Below, piece after piece: positions 37,585 through 47,991 of a DNA stretch of 64,000 nucleotides (position 1 is its first letter; every line of letters begins with the position of its first letter). The position numbers and the translations under genes are program-made. The stretch is from contig NZ_JANBVF010000027.1 in the NCBI RefSeq assembly GCF_024437655.1, positions 1-64,000 on the forward strand. The letters are read 5' to 3'. Below the pieces are notes generated by a model. That model had not been told where the DNA came from. It was given only the letters and a program-made list of their open reading frames with translations, and searched no databases. This DNA is from Chitinolyticbacter albus. GTDB lineage: Bacteria > Pseudomonadota > Gammaproteobacteria > Burkholderiales > Chitinibacteraceae.

Positions 37585-38376
37585 TCAGTGGGTGACGCTC
37601 TGACGACCGCGCGGGCGAAAGTAGCCGGCGTCGTCGTAGAAGTGCGCATCCTGCTCGGGCCACCAGCCGGGAATGCCCAAATAGGGCAGGGGTGGCAGCT
37701 GGCGCGGCGTACGCAGCTCGCCAGCATCGATCAACATGGCGAGCTCGCCGTCGAGCAGGGCGAGACGTTCGGTGAGCGGCAGCCGGAAAAAGCCCGGGGT
37801 GACCCGGATCGGCCAGCACTTGCCGGTGAGACCGACAAAGGGTGCGAGCAGGTTCTCGAACGTGGCGTGGCCGAACACCAGCGCGTCGATCTGCCGACCC
37901 CAGGTCGCGCGTTGCCGGTTGAACAACGCATCCCATTCATGCTCGATGAGCAGCGCCAGCAGCTCGGGGTTGCTGTAGGGCAGGATCAGCCCGCATTCGT
38001 CGAACAGCGTGGCGGCGTCGCGCACCGGGCCGCGCGGGCCTTGCGTGGCGGCGGGCAGCTGCAGGTAATGCAGCGCGTTGAGCGCAGCCTTGGTGCGCGG
38101 GTAGCTGTGCCAGACCAGCGCATTGAAGCAGTCGTGCCAGTTGTCGCGCGTGGCGACGCGGCCGAGCTCGAAGATTTCGGCTTCGTAGTAGCGATCGAGC
38201 GTCTCGGGGTCGACACAGCGCAGCACGTGCCCAGACTGGGTATGCACGGGCGGCAGCCTCGCCCAATCGGCGAGCCGCGGCACCGTGGGCAATTGCTGCA
38301 GCAGCGGCGCCAGCAATGCAAAGGCCGGATGCTGAATGGCATCCGGCCACGGTAGACCACCGATGGACCCGCTCAC
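37585..38376 (-). CDS. DUF3025 family protein
   Basis: The 263-residue cytoplasmic protein contains the DUF3025 core: YYEAEIFELGRVATRDNWHD, FNALVWHSYPRTKAALNALH (about 84-103), DECGLILPYSN and ALVFGHATFENLLAPFVGLTG. Function is unknown. It starts with GTG at 38376, whose first base overlaps the last base of the TAG of the upstream PEBP-like gene, so the pair is probably translationally coupled. Confidence 0.85.
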   Translation of the reverse strand: MSGSIGGLPWPDAIQHPAFALLAPLLQQLPTVPRLADWARLPPVHTQSGHVLRCVDPETLDRYYEAEIFELGRVATRDNWHDCFNALVWHSYPRTKAALNALHYLQLPAATQGPRGPVRDAATLFDECGLILPYSNPELLALLIEHEWDALFNRQRATWGRQIDALVFGHATFENLLAPFVGLTGKCWPIRVTPGFFRLPLTERLALLDGELAMLIDAGELRTPRQLPPLPYLGIPGWWPEQDAHFYDDAGYFRPRGRQSVTH

Positions 38377-38852
38377 TACAGCTTGCCGAGTTCCAGCCGG
38401 CCTTCACCCAGGATCTTGGCGTCGGCATTGGCTTCTTCCAGAGCCTTCACAGTCAGGAAATAGGCCTTGCCGGCATTGCACGGCGGCAGATAGTTGCCCT
38501 CTGCACCTTGCGGGCCGGACACCTGCGTGAAGCCGCCGGGCAATTTGCCCTGGGCCTGCACGCTGGGTACCTGGGCGCTGGCGACACCCTTGTTCACGGC
38601 GAACAGTAGCCGGCCATTGCTGCCACCGCCACGCTCGTTGAATTCGAGCAGGATGGCGCCGGTGCCTGCCGGCAGATCGAACACGTTGAGCGCCGGCGTG
38701 GAACCCTGGCCGCCGAGCTTGGCGCATTGCTGGCCGGGAGGGACGGCAACACCGTTCCAGGCCGGATTGGCGAAGCGCACCGTCAGGCGCGGTCCGGCCA
38801 GGGCTGGCAAGGTGGCGAGGGTGAGCAGGGCGCACAGCAGTTGGCGTTTCAT
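38376..38852 (-). CDS. Exported PEBP-like (YbhB/Raf kinase inhibitor-like) protein
   Basis: The 158-residue product has a signal peptide (MKRQLLCALLTLATLPALAG). The mature part has a faint PEBP pattern: GGQGSTPALNVFDLPAGTGA (about 46-65), then LPGGFTQVSG, GNYLPPCNAG and a YFLTVKALE ending. Usual PEBP residues such as DPDAP and the CH...H set are missing, so the family call is distant and ligand binding uncertain. Two cysteines could form a disulfide. Start 38852 is set by the signal peptide. Confidence 0.6.
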   Translation of the reverse strand: MKRQLLCALLTLATLPALAGPRLTVRFANPAWNGVAVPPGQQCAKLGGQGSTPALNVFDLPAGTGAILLEFNERGGGSNGRLLFAVNKGVASAQVPSVQAQGKLPGGFTQVSGPQGAEGNYLPPCNAGKAYFLTVKALEEANADAKILGEGRLELGKL

Positions 38853-38922
38853 GATCTCAATCCAAAATGACGACAGGGGCATACCTTGTTACGCGAATTG
38901 TAATGGATATGCCCCTGCTGTA

Positions 38923-38960
38923 ACGGTGATCGAGTCAACAGCGTTGACCGCCATCACCGT
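38923..38960 (-). terminator. Nested hairpin after tpx
   Basis: Outer stem acggtgat/atcaccgt (38923-38930, 38953-38960) and inner stem gtcaac/gttgac. It begins 14 bases after the tpx stop on the minus strand. There is no T-run, so it may be a factor-dependent terminator or a processing/stability hairpin. Confidence 0.45.
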
Positions 38961-38974
38961 GAAAACGCACGTAA

Positions 38975-39475
38975 TCAGGCGAGGGCGCTAAGCGCGGTGC
39001 CGTAGTTCGGTTCATTCTTGATCTCGGCGACGAGCTCGGTGTGCAGCACCTTGTCATTTTCGTCGAGTACCACCACGGCGCGGGCGGCGACGCCGGTCAG
39101 CGGACCGGAGGCGACTTCAACGCCGTAATCGGCGAGAAACTGGCGGCCGCGCATCGTCGACAGCGTGACCACGTTTTCCAGGCCTTCGGCACCGCAGAAG
39201 CGGTTCTGTGCGAACGGCAGATCGGCCGAGATGCACAGCACCACGGTGTTGGCGAGCGCGCTGGCCGATTCGTTGAAGCGACGCACCGAGGTGGCGCAGG
39301 TGGGCGTATCGATGCTCGGGAAGATGTTCAGCACCTTGCGCTTGCCCGCGAAGCTGGCGAGCGACACGTCGGCCAGATCCTTGCCGACGAGGGTGAAGGG
39401 CTTGGCGCTGCTACCGACCGCGGGCAGCGCGCCATTGACGGTGACGGCGTTGCCGCCGAGGGTGACTTGGGACAT
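38975..39475 (-). CDS. tpx: Thiol peroxidase Tpx
   Basis: The 166-residue atypical 2-Cys peroxiredoxin detoxifies peroxides using thioredoxin. The peroxidatic cysteine is Cys60 in [14 protein letters not shown] and the resolving cysteine is Cys94 in NRFCGAEGL. The conserved arginine is in [11 protein letters not shown] (about 132). Length is normal. It lies 89 bases after a homologous gene without cysteines (39565-40092), which looks like a tandem duplicate. Confidence 0.95.
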   Translation of the reverse strand: MSQVTLGGNAVTVNGALPAVGSSAKPFTLVGKDLADVSLASFAGKRKVLNIFPSIDTPTCATSVRRFNESASALANTVVLCISADLPFAQNRFCGAEGLENVVTLSTMRGRQFLADYGVEVASGPLTGVAARAVVVLDENDKVLHTELVAEIKNEPNYGTALSALA

Positions 39476-39564
39476 TGTATTCTCCAGTGGGTTGAAACAA
39501 GGGGGGATGCAAAAGGCCCTGCCCAGGGGGCAGAGCCCATGATGATGACCCGACGTGATGACGA

Positions 39565-40092
39565 TCAGGCTTCGGGGACGGGTGTTTCCACCGTGATCAG
39601 CTGTTCAACCATCGCCGTGTAATTGGGTTCGCCGTTGATATCCTGGACCAGCTCGGCATAGCGTACGGTGTCGTCGGTGTCGAGCGCGATCAGCGAGGTG
39701 GCCATCAACCCGGACAGCGGCACGTCCGTGATCATCACGCCATAGTCCTTATGAAAATCGCGGCCGCGCAGCGTGGAGAGCAGCTGCAGCCGGTACAGCC
39801 CTTCCTGCTGCGCCACGCGGGCCAGGGCGTAGGGCGTATCGACCGAGACCACGAGCACCACGGTGTTCTCGAGCTCCGGCGCGATCGCTTCCAGCCGCTT
39901 GGCGATGGCAAGCCCCACTGCCGCGTCGACGCTGGGTATCACGGCAATCACCTTGCGACGGCCCCAGTACTTGGAAAGCGGCACGTCCTGCAATTGGGTG
40001 TCGACCAGCATGAAGCTGTGCGCGGTATCGCCGACATGCGGGAAACGACCGCCTACGCTGATCGGCGTACCGTTGAGCATCACGGTGGCCAT
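39565..40092 (-). CDS. Cysteine-free Tpx paralogue, catalytically dead peroxiredoxin fold
   Basis: The 175-residue product aligns without gaps to the neighbouring Tpx over residues 1-160: [56 protein letters not shown]. Peroxidatic Cys60 is Gly, resolving Cys94 is Ala, the catalytic Thr57 is Ala and the active-site Arg (about 132) is Thr. No cysteine is left anywhere. The rest of the fold is kept and the frame is clean, so it is maintained, probably as a binding, regulatory or chaperone-like protein. Confidence 0.9.
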   Translation of the reverse strand: MATVMLNGTPISVGGRFPHVGDTAHSFMLVDTQLQDVPLSKYWGRRKVIAVIPSVDAAVGLAIAKRLEAIAPELENTVVLVVSVDTPYALARVAQQEGLYRLQLLSTLRGRDFHKDYGVMITDVPLSGLMATSLIALDTDDTVRYAELVQDINGEPNYTAMVEQLITVETPVPEA

Positions 40093-40170
40093 GCTGCACT
40101 CCTCGTTTTCTGGGTGGACGTTCCAGTATTGCCAGCGCTGAGCTTGAATACAAGGCCAGCAAGGCCGGGA

Positions 40171-41241
40171 TCAGGGGTAGAACCAGTAGATGGTATAGCC
40201 GGTGGAAGAGAGATCGCCGAGATCGAGTTGCAGCTTGGCGTGCAGCTCGTCGTTTGAAGCCAGCTCGCTGCGGTTCTTCTCGCTGTTCACCAGGTATTCG
40301 GCGGGCTGGAAGCGCTTCTTAGCGACCACTTCCTCGTTTGCGTTGGTCAGCGTGAGTTCCAGCATCGGCAGGGCCTGGGCGTAGGGGGCCAGGTTGCGTA
40401 CCGAGGCGGTCAGCTGCACCAGGTTGTTGTGATCGGGCAGGTAGGTGAGTTCGGAATAGTCCGAGCGCAGCAATTCGGCATTGCGCGGCAGCGGCATGGC
40501 GCAGTGCAGTTGTGCGCAGATGGCGATCAGCGGTGGGCGCAACCAGGGGAAATCGGTGGCGAGGCGGTTGCGATAGTGCAGGCCGACCTGAACGAGCAGG
40601 CCACCGATCAGCAACAGCAACAGTGGAATCGCCAGCCAGCGCCAGCGTGATGGTGGCTCGGGGGGGGTGAGCAGTGCTTCGTCTTCCAGCGAGCGGATCG
40701 GCCGGTATACCGAATTGAGCGTGAGCGGCGATTCCTTCAGTGCGGCCTTCAGGGCTTCCTGATCGCGCGGGTCGACCTTGGGCTTGCTGGACAAGGGCGG
40801 CAGCGGCTCCGGCGCTGGCAGCGGCAGTAACGCTTCCTGCTCGGCGGCAGCCTGTGCGGCAACGGCCTTGGCCGCAAGGCGTGCCTTGCGCGCCGCGATC
40901 ACCATCTCGGCGACGCTGGGCTCCGGGACAGTATCTGCTGCCAGCGCGGGCTCGGGGTCCCGGGGCGGGGCGGGCGGCAAATTGATTGGCGGGGTCGCCT
41001 TGGCTGGCGCTTCTACCGGTTTCGGGGCCGCTTGGGGCGGTGGCGTAACCGCCGCGGGAGTCGGCGCCTCAGCGCGGACGGGGGCCTGCTCAGGTTCCGC
41101 CTGTGCTTCTTCCAGGCAGGCGCGTGCGTTGAATACGAAGCTGCACTTGCCGCAACGCACCTTGCCGCCGTGGGCGGCGAGCTGAGGCTCGCTCACCTTG
41201 AAGGCGGTCTGGCAATTGGGGCAGCGCGTCACATGGTTCAT
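40171..41241 (-). CDS. Zinc-ribbon and DUF3426 membrane protein
   Basis: The 356-residue product has an N-terminal MJ0042-type zinc ribbon (CPNCQTAFKV ... CGKCSFVFNA, about 5-39), a long Pro/Ala-rich linker (about 45-155), one TM (about 205-225, LAIPLLLLLIGGLLVQVGL) and a DUF3426 C-terminal domain (LTNANEEVVAKKRFQPAEYL). It follows prmA by 69 bases, a pairing widespread in Betaproteobacteria. Start 41241 begins directly at the zinc ribbon. Function is unknown. Confidence 0.9.
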   Translation of the reverse strand: MNHVTRCPNCQTAFKVSEPQLAAHGGKVRCGKCSFVFNARACLEEAQAEPEQAPVRAEAPTPAAVTPPPQAAPKPVEAPAKATPPINLPPAPPRDPEPALAADTVPEPSVAEMVIAARKARLAAKAVAAQAAAEQEALLPLPAPEPLPPLSSKPKVDPRDQEALKAALKESPLTLNSVYRPIRSLEDEALLTPPEPPSRWRWLAIPLLLLLIGGLLVQVGLHYRNRLATDFPWLRPPLIAICAQLHCAMPLPRNAELLRSDYSELTYLPDHNNLVQLTASVRNLAPYAQALPMLELTLTNANEEVVAKKRFQPAEYLVNSEKNRSELASNDELHAKLQLDLGDLSSTGYTIYWFYP

Positions 41242-41310
41242 GGGGCTCGATTGTAGCGGGCTCTTGGGCGAGTGCAATCGCTGACTCGCAGAACCCTGCC
41301 GACTGTGGCG

Positions 41311-42198
41311 TCAGCGCTTGGTGCCGGACAGACAGACCCAGCCTTCCTCGACCTTGGGTTGCGCCAGATCGAACCACGCGCCGTAGATGGCGGCAACGTC
41401 CTCGGCCTGCTCGGCGAGGATGCCCGAGAGCGCGATGCGCCCGCCGGCGCGCACCCGGCTTGCCAGCATCGGTGCCAAGGCTTTGAGCGGATTGGTCAGG
41501 ATATTGGCGATCACCACGTCGTATACGCCCTCAGGCGCGGCATCGGGCAGGAAGAATTCGATGGCCACATCGTTCTGCTCGGCGTTCTGGCGGCTGGCGA
41601 CCATGGCTTGCGGGTCGATATCGACGCCATGCGTGGCGCCGGCGCCCACCTTCTTTGCCGCGATCGCGAGGATGCCCGAGCCGCAACCATAGTCGAGCAC
41701 CGTTTCGCCGCCGTGCAGGCTGGCATCCAGCCATTGCAGGCACAGCCGCGTGGTGGGGTGGCTGCCGGTGCCGAAAGCGAGGCCCGGATCGAGCGCGATA
41801 TTGATGGCGTCGGCGTCGGGTGCCTCGTGCCAGGTCGGCGTGATCCACAGCCGCTCGGAGATGCGGATGGGGTCGAACTGCGATTGCGTCAACCGCACCC
41901 AGTCCTGGTCTTCGACCTCTACGGTGTCGAACGCCGGCGTGGCGATACCAAGCTGATTGGCGGCAGCGACCACGGTCAGCGCCGGATCCATGTCGTCCCC
42001 CAGATGCGCGACGACGACGCTGTGGTCCCACATCTGGTCCACGGGCTCACCCGGCTCGCCGAAGATGGGCTTTTCTTCGTCGGTGCCGGCCGCGGCATCC
42101 TCGATGCTGACCGACAGCGCGCCCAGATCGAACAGCGCATCGGACAGCGCCTCGGCGTGCTTGGAGTCAGTTGTGATGCGTAGTTCGGTCCAGGGCAT
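41311..42198 (-). CDS. prmA: Ribosomal protein L11 methyltransferase
   Basis: The 295-residue product begins MPWTELRITTDSKHAEALSD, the N-terminal L11-recognition domain. The SAM domain has LDYGCGSGILAIAAKKVGA (about 164-182), GVDIDPQAMVAS and the NPPF-like motif IANILTNPLKALAP. It methylates L11. The ATG lies 32 bases inside the 3' end of the S41-type peptidase gene, so the two are co-transcribed. Confidence 0.95.
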   Translation of the reverse strand: MPWTELRITTDSKHAEALSDALFDLGALSVSIEDAAAGTDEEKPIFGEPGEPVDQMWDHSVVVAHLGDDMDPALTVVAAANQLGIATPAFDTVEVEDQDWVRLTQSQFDPIRISERLWITPTWHEAPDADAINIALDPGLAFGTGSHPTTRLCLQWLDASLHGGETVLDYGCGSGILAIAAKKVGAGATHGVDIDPQAMVASRQNAEQNDVAIEFFLPDAAPEGVYDVVIANILTNPLKALAPMLASRVRAGGRIALSGILAEQAEDVAAIYGAWFDLAQPKVEEGWVCLSGTKR

Positions 42199-43216
42199 GG
42201 GAATTCCTTGTCAATTGTTCGACGGCCTGCCGCAGCAGCTCGTCGTCCGCCAACACGGCGGCAGAAAGCGGGTGATCGGGCGGGATGCCGATGCCGTCGA
42301 TGCCTGCTCCCTGATCGATGCGAGAACTGCGGGAAGTGGGCATGAACAAGGTACGCCGGCCGCAAGGCAGGGGGAACGGCCTGACGTTGCCGTAGTCGAG
42401 TATCCCGGCGCTGGGCTCACCCAGCAGGGTGACGCGGGCACTTTGCCTTGCGGCGAGCAGGAACTGTTCAGCACTGCTACCAACTTTGCGGTCGGCGATG
42501 ATCCAGGTTCGCTCTGGGCTGGGGTGAGATGTCACCGTCACCGTGGTGGTCATGGATGGCTCCTCCGACATGGATACCATCTCACCCGGGTGCTGGCGCA
42601 GGAGGGTGACCAGCGATTTGATGTATGCAACCAGATCGGGCGCCAGATCCGGCCTCCAGGTGAGGAGCGCTTCCCAGCTGGCAATATTGTCTGGCGTGGC
42701 GTACACCGCTATGTCGGCGATGGAGTAGGAACCGCAGAGCACATAGGGCAATAGCGCGTCGTAGCTATCGTCATTGCCGCCACTGTTGCCGCGCAGATCG
42801 ATCACGAGATCGCTGCTGTGCTCCAACGCTTGCGCGTGCGCGGCGAGCAGCTGCTGCAGCGGCTGCCGCTGGCTGGCATCGAAACTGGGAATGCGCAACC
42901 AGGCAAGCTCACCATCGATGCGCAGCGTCGGCAGGCATGTGGGTGGGCTCGCTACTGAATCGCAGTCGTTGGCAAGCCCGAGGTGGCCGTCGGCAAACAC
43001 GGCAAGATAGCGGCGGATTGCCGCATCGATGGCGTCGTCGCTGGTCGTCTCGGCGGTCAGCAAAGCGGCGCGGGCCTGCTCCAGCGTGCCGGTTGGCAGC
43101 CGTTGCGTCTTGTCGGCATAACCAGGGTAGTTGCGGATGACCAGCGAAATGACTGCGGCCATGTCTTGTGCCCCTGCACTGATGGGGCCATCAACAACGG
43201 TGGGAGAAAGCGTCAT
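42167..43216 (-). CDS. S41-family (tail-specific/tricorn-like) peptidase without signal peptide or PDZ domain
   Basis: The 349-residue product has LVIDLRGNSGGNDDSYDALL (about 137-156), the S41 core strand, and RKVGSSAEQFLLAARQS (about 250-266) with the probable nucleophile Ser in SSAEQF. GEPSAGILDYGN and GIPPDHPL follow, also typical of S41. No signal peptide and no PDZ domain are visible. Start 43216 (MTLSPTVVDG) is chosen because the frame upstream lies within accC. It sits between accC and prmA, which are usually adjacent in related bacteria. Confidence 0.8.
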   Translation of the reverse strand: MTLSPTVVDGPISAGAQDMAAVISLVIRNYPGYADKTQRLPTGTLEQARAALLTAETTSDDAIDAAIRRYLAVFADGHLGLANDCDSVASPPTCLPTLRIDGELAWLRIPSFDASQRQPLQQLLAAHAQALEHSSDLVIDLRGNSGGNDDSYDALLPYVLCGSYSIADIAVYATPDNIASWEALLTWRPDLAPDLVAYIKSLVTLLRQHPGEMVSMSEEPSMTTTVTVTSHPSPERTWIIADRKVGSSAEQFLLAARQSARVTLLGEPSAGILDYGNVRPFPLPCGRRTLFMPTSRSSRIDQGAGIDGIGIPPDHPLSAAVLADDELLRQAVEQLTRNSHALDRTTHHN

Positions 43217-43275
43217 AGGGCATTGCAAAGCGCGCGTGATGAAGAAGAACCTGCTCTCATCACGCGCCTTCGGGT

Positions 43276-44640
<1,365 letters not shown>

Positions 44641-44652
44641 CTTGGTTTTCCC

Positions 44653-44680
44653 GGGAAGAGGGAAGAGGGAAGAGGGAAGG
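44653..44680. repeat. 7-base tandem repeat in the accB-accC gap
   Basis: Four consecutive units of gggaaga/gggaagg (44653-44659, 44660-44666, 44667-44673, 44674-44680). This is a purine tract on the plus strand and a CU-rich tract in the accBC mRNA. It lies 13 bases upstream of the accC start codon. Confidence 0.85.
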
Positions 44681-44690
44681 GGAGGCTAAG

Positions 44691-44732
44691 GGGGCGAGAC
44701 TGGGGAGGGTTGCACCCTTCCCCCTTCGCCCC
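44691..44732 (-). promoter_or_regulatory. Strong hairpin in the accB-accC intergenic region
   Basis: Outer stem ggggcga/tcgcccc and inner stem ggggagggt/acccttcccc with a one-base bulge and a short loop. No T-run follows on the minus strand, so it is more likely an attenuation, processing or stability element than a simple terminator. It separates accB from accC. Confidence 0.6.
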
Positions 44733-44774
44733 TGCTGCGTCCGCGTGTCCCGGAGCTTCATCCTCTCCAAAGGA

Positions 44775-45236
44775 TTAGCCAATCACGAACAGCGGCTCGC
44801 CGTATTCCACCGGCTGGCCGTTCTCGACCAGGATGGCCTTGATCACGCCGGCGTGATCCGCTTCGATCTCGTTCAGGAGCTTCATCGCCTCGATGATGCA
44901 TAGCGTATCGCCGACATTCACCGATTGGCCCACTTCGACAAAAGACTTGGCGCCCGGCGAGGCCGAACGATAGAAGGTGCCCACCATCGGCGACTTGACG
45001 ACAAAACCTTCCGGCAGGCCACCGGCTGCCGGGACGGCTTCGGCAACCGCCGCTGCGGCTACCGGCGCAACGGCAGGCGCGGACTGGTATTGCATAGGTG
45101 CCTGCGCGTAAACCGGCGCGGCGTTCTGATTGACGCGGGTGATGCGAACCTTCTCTTCGCCCTCGGTCACTTCAAGCTCGGCAATGCCGGACTCTTCGAC
45201 GAGGTCTATCAGTTTTTTCAGTTTGCGCAGATCCAT
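44775..45236 (-). CDS. accB: Acetyl-CoA carboxylase biotin carboxyl carrier protein
   Basis: The 153-residue product starts [20 protein letters not shown], the usual BCCP N-terminus. An Ala/Pro-rich linker follows (about 38-75). The biotinyl domain (about 78-153) has the thumb-type [20 protein letters not shown] and the biotinylation site [11 protein letters not shown]. The target Lys is about residue 118. It is first of the accB-accC pair and lies 37 bases after aroQ on the same strand. Confidence 0.97.
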   Translation of the reverse strand: MDLRKLKKLIDLVEESGIAELEVTEGEEKVRITRVNQNAAPVYAQAPMQYQSAPAVAPVAAAAVAEAVPAAGGLPEGFVVKSPMVGTFYRSASPGAKSFVEVGQSVNVGDTLCIIEAMKLLNEIEADHAGVIKAILVENGQPVEYGEPLFVIG

Positions 45237-45273
45237 ACGGCAACCCTTCTTGATGTATATGGGGTGCGTCCGC

Positions 45274-45732
45274 TCAGGACGCTAGTGGTATCGGATACTC
45301 GAGGGCAAAGGCGAGGGCATATTCATAGCCCTTGGCACCCAGCCCGCAGATCACGCCCACGGCGAGATCGGAAAAGAACGAATGATGGCGGAACGCCTCG
45401 CGGGCATGCACATTGGACAGATGCACCTCGATAAACGGCTTCTTCACCCCAGAGAGCGCATCGCGCAGCGCAACGCTGGTATGCGTGAACGCGGCCGGGT
45501 TGATCACGATCACATCGGTGCCGTCGTTCAGCGTGGCGTGGATGCGCTCGATCAACTCGTATTCGCGGTTCGACTGGAAGGTGTCGACCTTTGCGCCGGC
45601 GGCCTGGCCTTGAGCGACCAGTCGGGCATTGATCGTGGCAAGCGTATCCGCGCCATAATGCTGCGGTTCACGCACGCCCAGAAGATTGAGATTGGGACCG
45701 TGCAATACCAGTACCTTGCGGTCGTTCGGCAT
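45274..45732 (-). CDS. aroQ: 3-dehydroquinate dehydratase, type II
   Basis: The 152-residue shikimate-pathway enzyme has [19 protein letters not shown] (about 8-26, catalytic Tyr), [14 protein letters not shown] (about 51), [17 protein letters not shown] (about 76-92) and [17 protein letters not shown] (catalytic His region, about 101-117). Start 45732 is chosen on the family N-terminus; the upstream frame is not conserved. aroQ before accB-accC is a common betaproteobacterial order. Confidence 0.96.
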   Translation of the reverse strand: MPNDRKVLVLHGPNLNLLGVREPQHYGADTLATINARLVAQGQAAGAKVDTFQSNREYELIERIHATLNDGTDVIVINPAAFTHTSVALRDALSGVKKPFIEVHLSNVHAREAFRHHSFFSDLAVGVICGLGAKGYEYALAFALEYPIPLAS

Positions 45733-45949
45733 GGCCACCTCGTGTTGTTCTGTACTCCTGAGATGGGGCGGAGTTTGCCGAGGCGATTTCGCGTTGTCCA
45801 GCAAATTCGACGAAATTCCCGGTAGTTTTGCGATAAAACAAGTGTTTGATTTGTCTTGATTGCCAGTGTTGACGCGGGCTGTCGCCAGGTTAAGCTGCTA
45901 CAATTTCCCGTTTCCTTACGGTGGGCGGGCAGCCGTTCGTCCCCACGCC

Positions 45950-46993
45950 ATGATGCAAGTCTCCGATTTCGACTATTTCCTGCCCGAACGATTGATCGCG
46001 CAGTTTCCCCCCGCCGAGCGCGGCGCCAGCCGGATGTTGCACGTCGATGGCGCGCAGCTGGAAGACACCTGGTTCCGCGAATTGCCGCGCTTCCTGCGCG
46101 CAGGCGACGTGCTGGTGTTCAACGACACCAAGGTGATCAAGGCGCGCCTGTTCGGCAGCAAGGCCACCGGGGGGGCGATCGAGGCGCTGATCGAGCGGGT
46201 ACTGGATCAGCACCACGCGCTGGCGCACGTGCGCGCGTCCAAATCGCCCAAGCCGGGCACGCGCTTGCTGTTCGACGGCGGTTTCGCGGCGGAGATGGTC
46301 GAGCGCCGCGGCGATCTCTTTTTGCTGAAGTTCGCCGGTGATGCCAGCGTGCTCGATATCCTCGACGCCGCAGGTCGTTTGCCGCTGCCGCCCTACATCA
46401 CGCACACGCCAGACGACGACGATGCGCGACGTTACCAGACGGTGTATGCCCGCGATCCGGGTGCCGTCGCCGCGCCCACCGCCGGCCTGCATTTCACCGA
46501 TGCGTTGCTCGATACGTTGCGGCAGATGGGCGTGGCCACGCACTTCCTCACGCTGCATGTCGGCGCTGGCACCTTCCAGCCGGTGCGGGTCGACGAGATC
46601 GCCGCACATACGATGCATCACGAGCGCTATGCGATCCCGGCTGCCACGGTCGAGGCGATCAAGGCCGCCAAGGCAGCGGGCGGGCGGGTGATCGCGGTCG
46701 GCACCACCAGTTTGCGCGCACTGGAGGCCGCCTCGCAGCAGGGCCTGCTGGCCGAACCCGAGGGCGATACCGACATCTTCATTACGCCGGGATATCAGTT
46801 CCGGGTGGTGGACAGGCTGATCACCAATTTCCACCTGCCGAAGTCAACGTTGCTGATGCTGGTATCGGCCTTCGCAGGCTTTGATGCGATGAAGGCGGCG
46901 TACACGCACGCGGTCGATCAGGAGTACCGCTTCTTCAGTTATGGCGACGCGATGCTGCTCGAGCGCGCCGCTGGCTCGGGGCTGCCGGGCTAA
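45950..46993 (+). CDS. queA: S-adenosylmethionine:tRNA ribosyltransferase-isomerase (queuosine pathway)
   Basis: The 347-residue product begins [34 protein letters not shown] (about 60-75), the late motif [17 protein letters not shown] (about 243-259) and [20 protein letters not shown] (about 290-309) are diagnostic of QueA. It adds the epoxycyclopentane ring of queuosine. Its pathway partner tgt lies about 2 kb downstream on the same strand, separated here by three unrelated genes. ATG at 45950 or 45953 is the start. Confidence 0.96.
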   Translation: MMQVSDFDYFLPERLIAQFPPAERGASRMLHVDGAQLEDTWFRELPRFLRAGDVLVFNDTKVIKARLFGSKATGGAIEALIERVLDQHHALAHVRASKSPKPGTRLLFDGGFAAEMVERRGDLFLLKFAGDASVLDILDAAGRLPLPPYITHTPDDDDARRYQTVYARDPGAVAAPTAGLHFTDALLDTLRQMGVATHFLTLHVGAGTFQPVRVDEIAAHTMHHERYAIPAATVEAIKAAKAAGGRVIAVGTTSLRALEAASQQGLLAEPEGDTDIFITPGYQFRVVDRLITNFHLPKSTLLMLVSAFAGFDAMKAAYTHAVDQEYRFFSYGDAMLLERAAGSGLPG

Positions 46994-47088
46994 GGGCGGA
47001 TTTGCCCTGGATCAAGCCACTGGCATTTACCGACGGCAAGCGCAGCTGATAGGCGCAGAATCGGCCTGTTTTCTCGTGGCGATGCTCC

Positions 47089-47391
47089 ATGCGTATTTTG
47101 CTCTGCAGCCTGATCTGGATGCTTGTCGTGCTGGCCTGGCCGGCTGCGGCGCCGGCAGCGGCCTGCCCCGAATCCGCGCAGCCACACGTCGCTGTGCTCG
47201 CCGATCCGGCCGCGCATGATGCCGATTGCCAGGCTGCTGCGCGCTGCTGTCTGGCGCCAGTGCCGCTCGCGGTGATGCCGACGCTGATCGCGCCGCAGGG
47301 TTATCTGGCGGTGCGCCTGGCCCACGTGCCAAGGGGCCGGAGCCTGGAGTCTGCCGCGCCGCCATTGCCACCGCCGCGCTCGCTCGCTTGA
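47089..47391 (+). CDS. Small exported Cys-containing protein
   Basis: The 100-residue product starts MRILLCSLIWMLVVLAWPAA (signal peptide about 1-24). The mature part has four cysteines, with CPES near the start and a CQAAARCC cluster (about 47-54), and a Pro-rich tail. Not recognised; the cysteine cluster could bind metal or form disulfides. It precedes a membrane protein gene by 72 bases and they may be one unit. Confidence 0.6.
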   Translation: MRILLCSLIWMLVVLAWPAAAPAAACPESAQPHVAVLADPAAHDADCQAAARCCLAPVPLAVMPTLIAPQGYLAVRLAHVPRGRSLESAAPPLPPPRSLA

Positions 47392-47463
47392 TTGTGTTTG
47401 CCCGCCGCCTGCCGCGGCGGTTCGCGCCTGACGGCGCTTACGATCAATAGCGAGACCTACATC

Positions 47464-47958
47464 ATGGACATGACGCATTACATGGCATTGCTGGCCGCCA
47501 ACCAGCCGTGGAATCTGCTGCTCTTTATGGCAGTGCCGGTGATCCTGGCCGAAACCGTGGCCATCACCGAACTCTTCATCCTGCTGCGGCGCCAGATGGA
47601 TGGCACGCTGCGCCGTATCAACCGCGCCGCCAGCATTGCCGCCGGCGTGTATTTCAGCGGGGTATTCGTCTACCTGCTGTTCACCGCGGTGATCCCGCTG
47701 ACGCGCGATGGGCTGTGGCGCGGTCCGGCAGACTGGATCGCAGTGGGGTTCTATCTTGCCGGCGTGATCCCGCTCGGCGGCCTGGCGCTGTTGGACCTGG
47801 GGCTGCTGTACCGCCAAGCAGGGGCCGAGCGGCGCATGGCGGTTCACGCCACGCTGGTGGCACTGTTCCTGGTGGTGGCCCACGTCGCGATGGTGTTCGG
47901 CATGCTCGATCCCACCGTGCTGGGCGCGATGCCGCTCGATATGCACGCCGGGCACTGA
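47464..47958 (+). CDS. Four-TM membrane protein (permease-like, unknown function)
   Basis: The 164-residue product begins MDMTHYMALLAANQPWNLLL and has TM segments about 15-38, 55-78, 91-115 and 127-147. It ends in a His-containing tail (MPLDMHAGH). There is a conserved-looking acidic residue in the first TM (ILAETVAITELFILL). I do not recognise the family with certainty. Start 47464 is chosen for topology; upstream codons are unlike a membrane protein. Confidence 0.7.
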   Translation: MDMTHYMALLAANQPWNLLLFMAVPVILAETVAITELFILLRRQMDGTLRRINRAASIAAGVYFSGVFVYLLFTAVIPLTRDGLWRGPADWIAVGFYLAGVIPLGGLALLDLGLLYRQAGAERRMAVHATLVALFLVVAHVAMVFGMLDPTVLGAMPLDMHAGH

Positions 47959-47991
47959 GGCCCGGCTGCGACGCGTCGGCCGGGCCCGGGC

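Noticed and set aside
45805-45949. preQ1-type riboswitch before queA
   Set aside because: No preQ1 aptamer hairpin with an A-rich tail could be seen.
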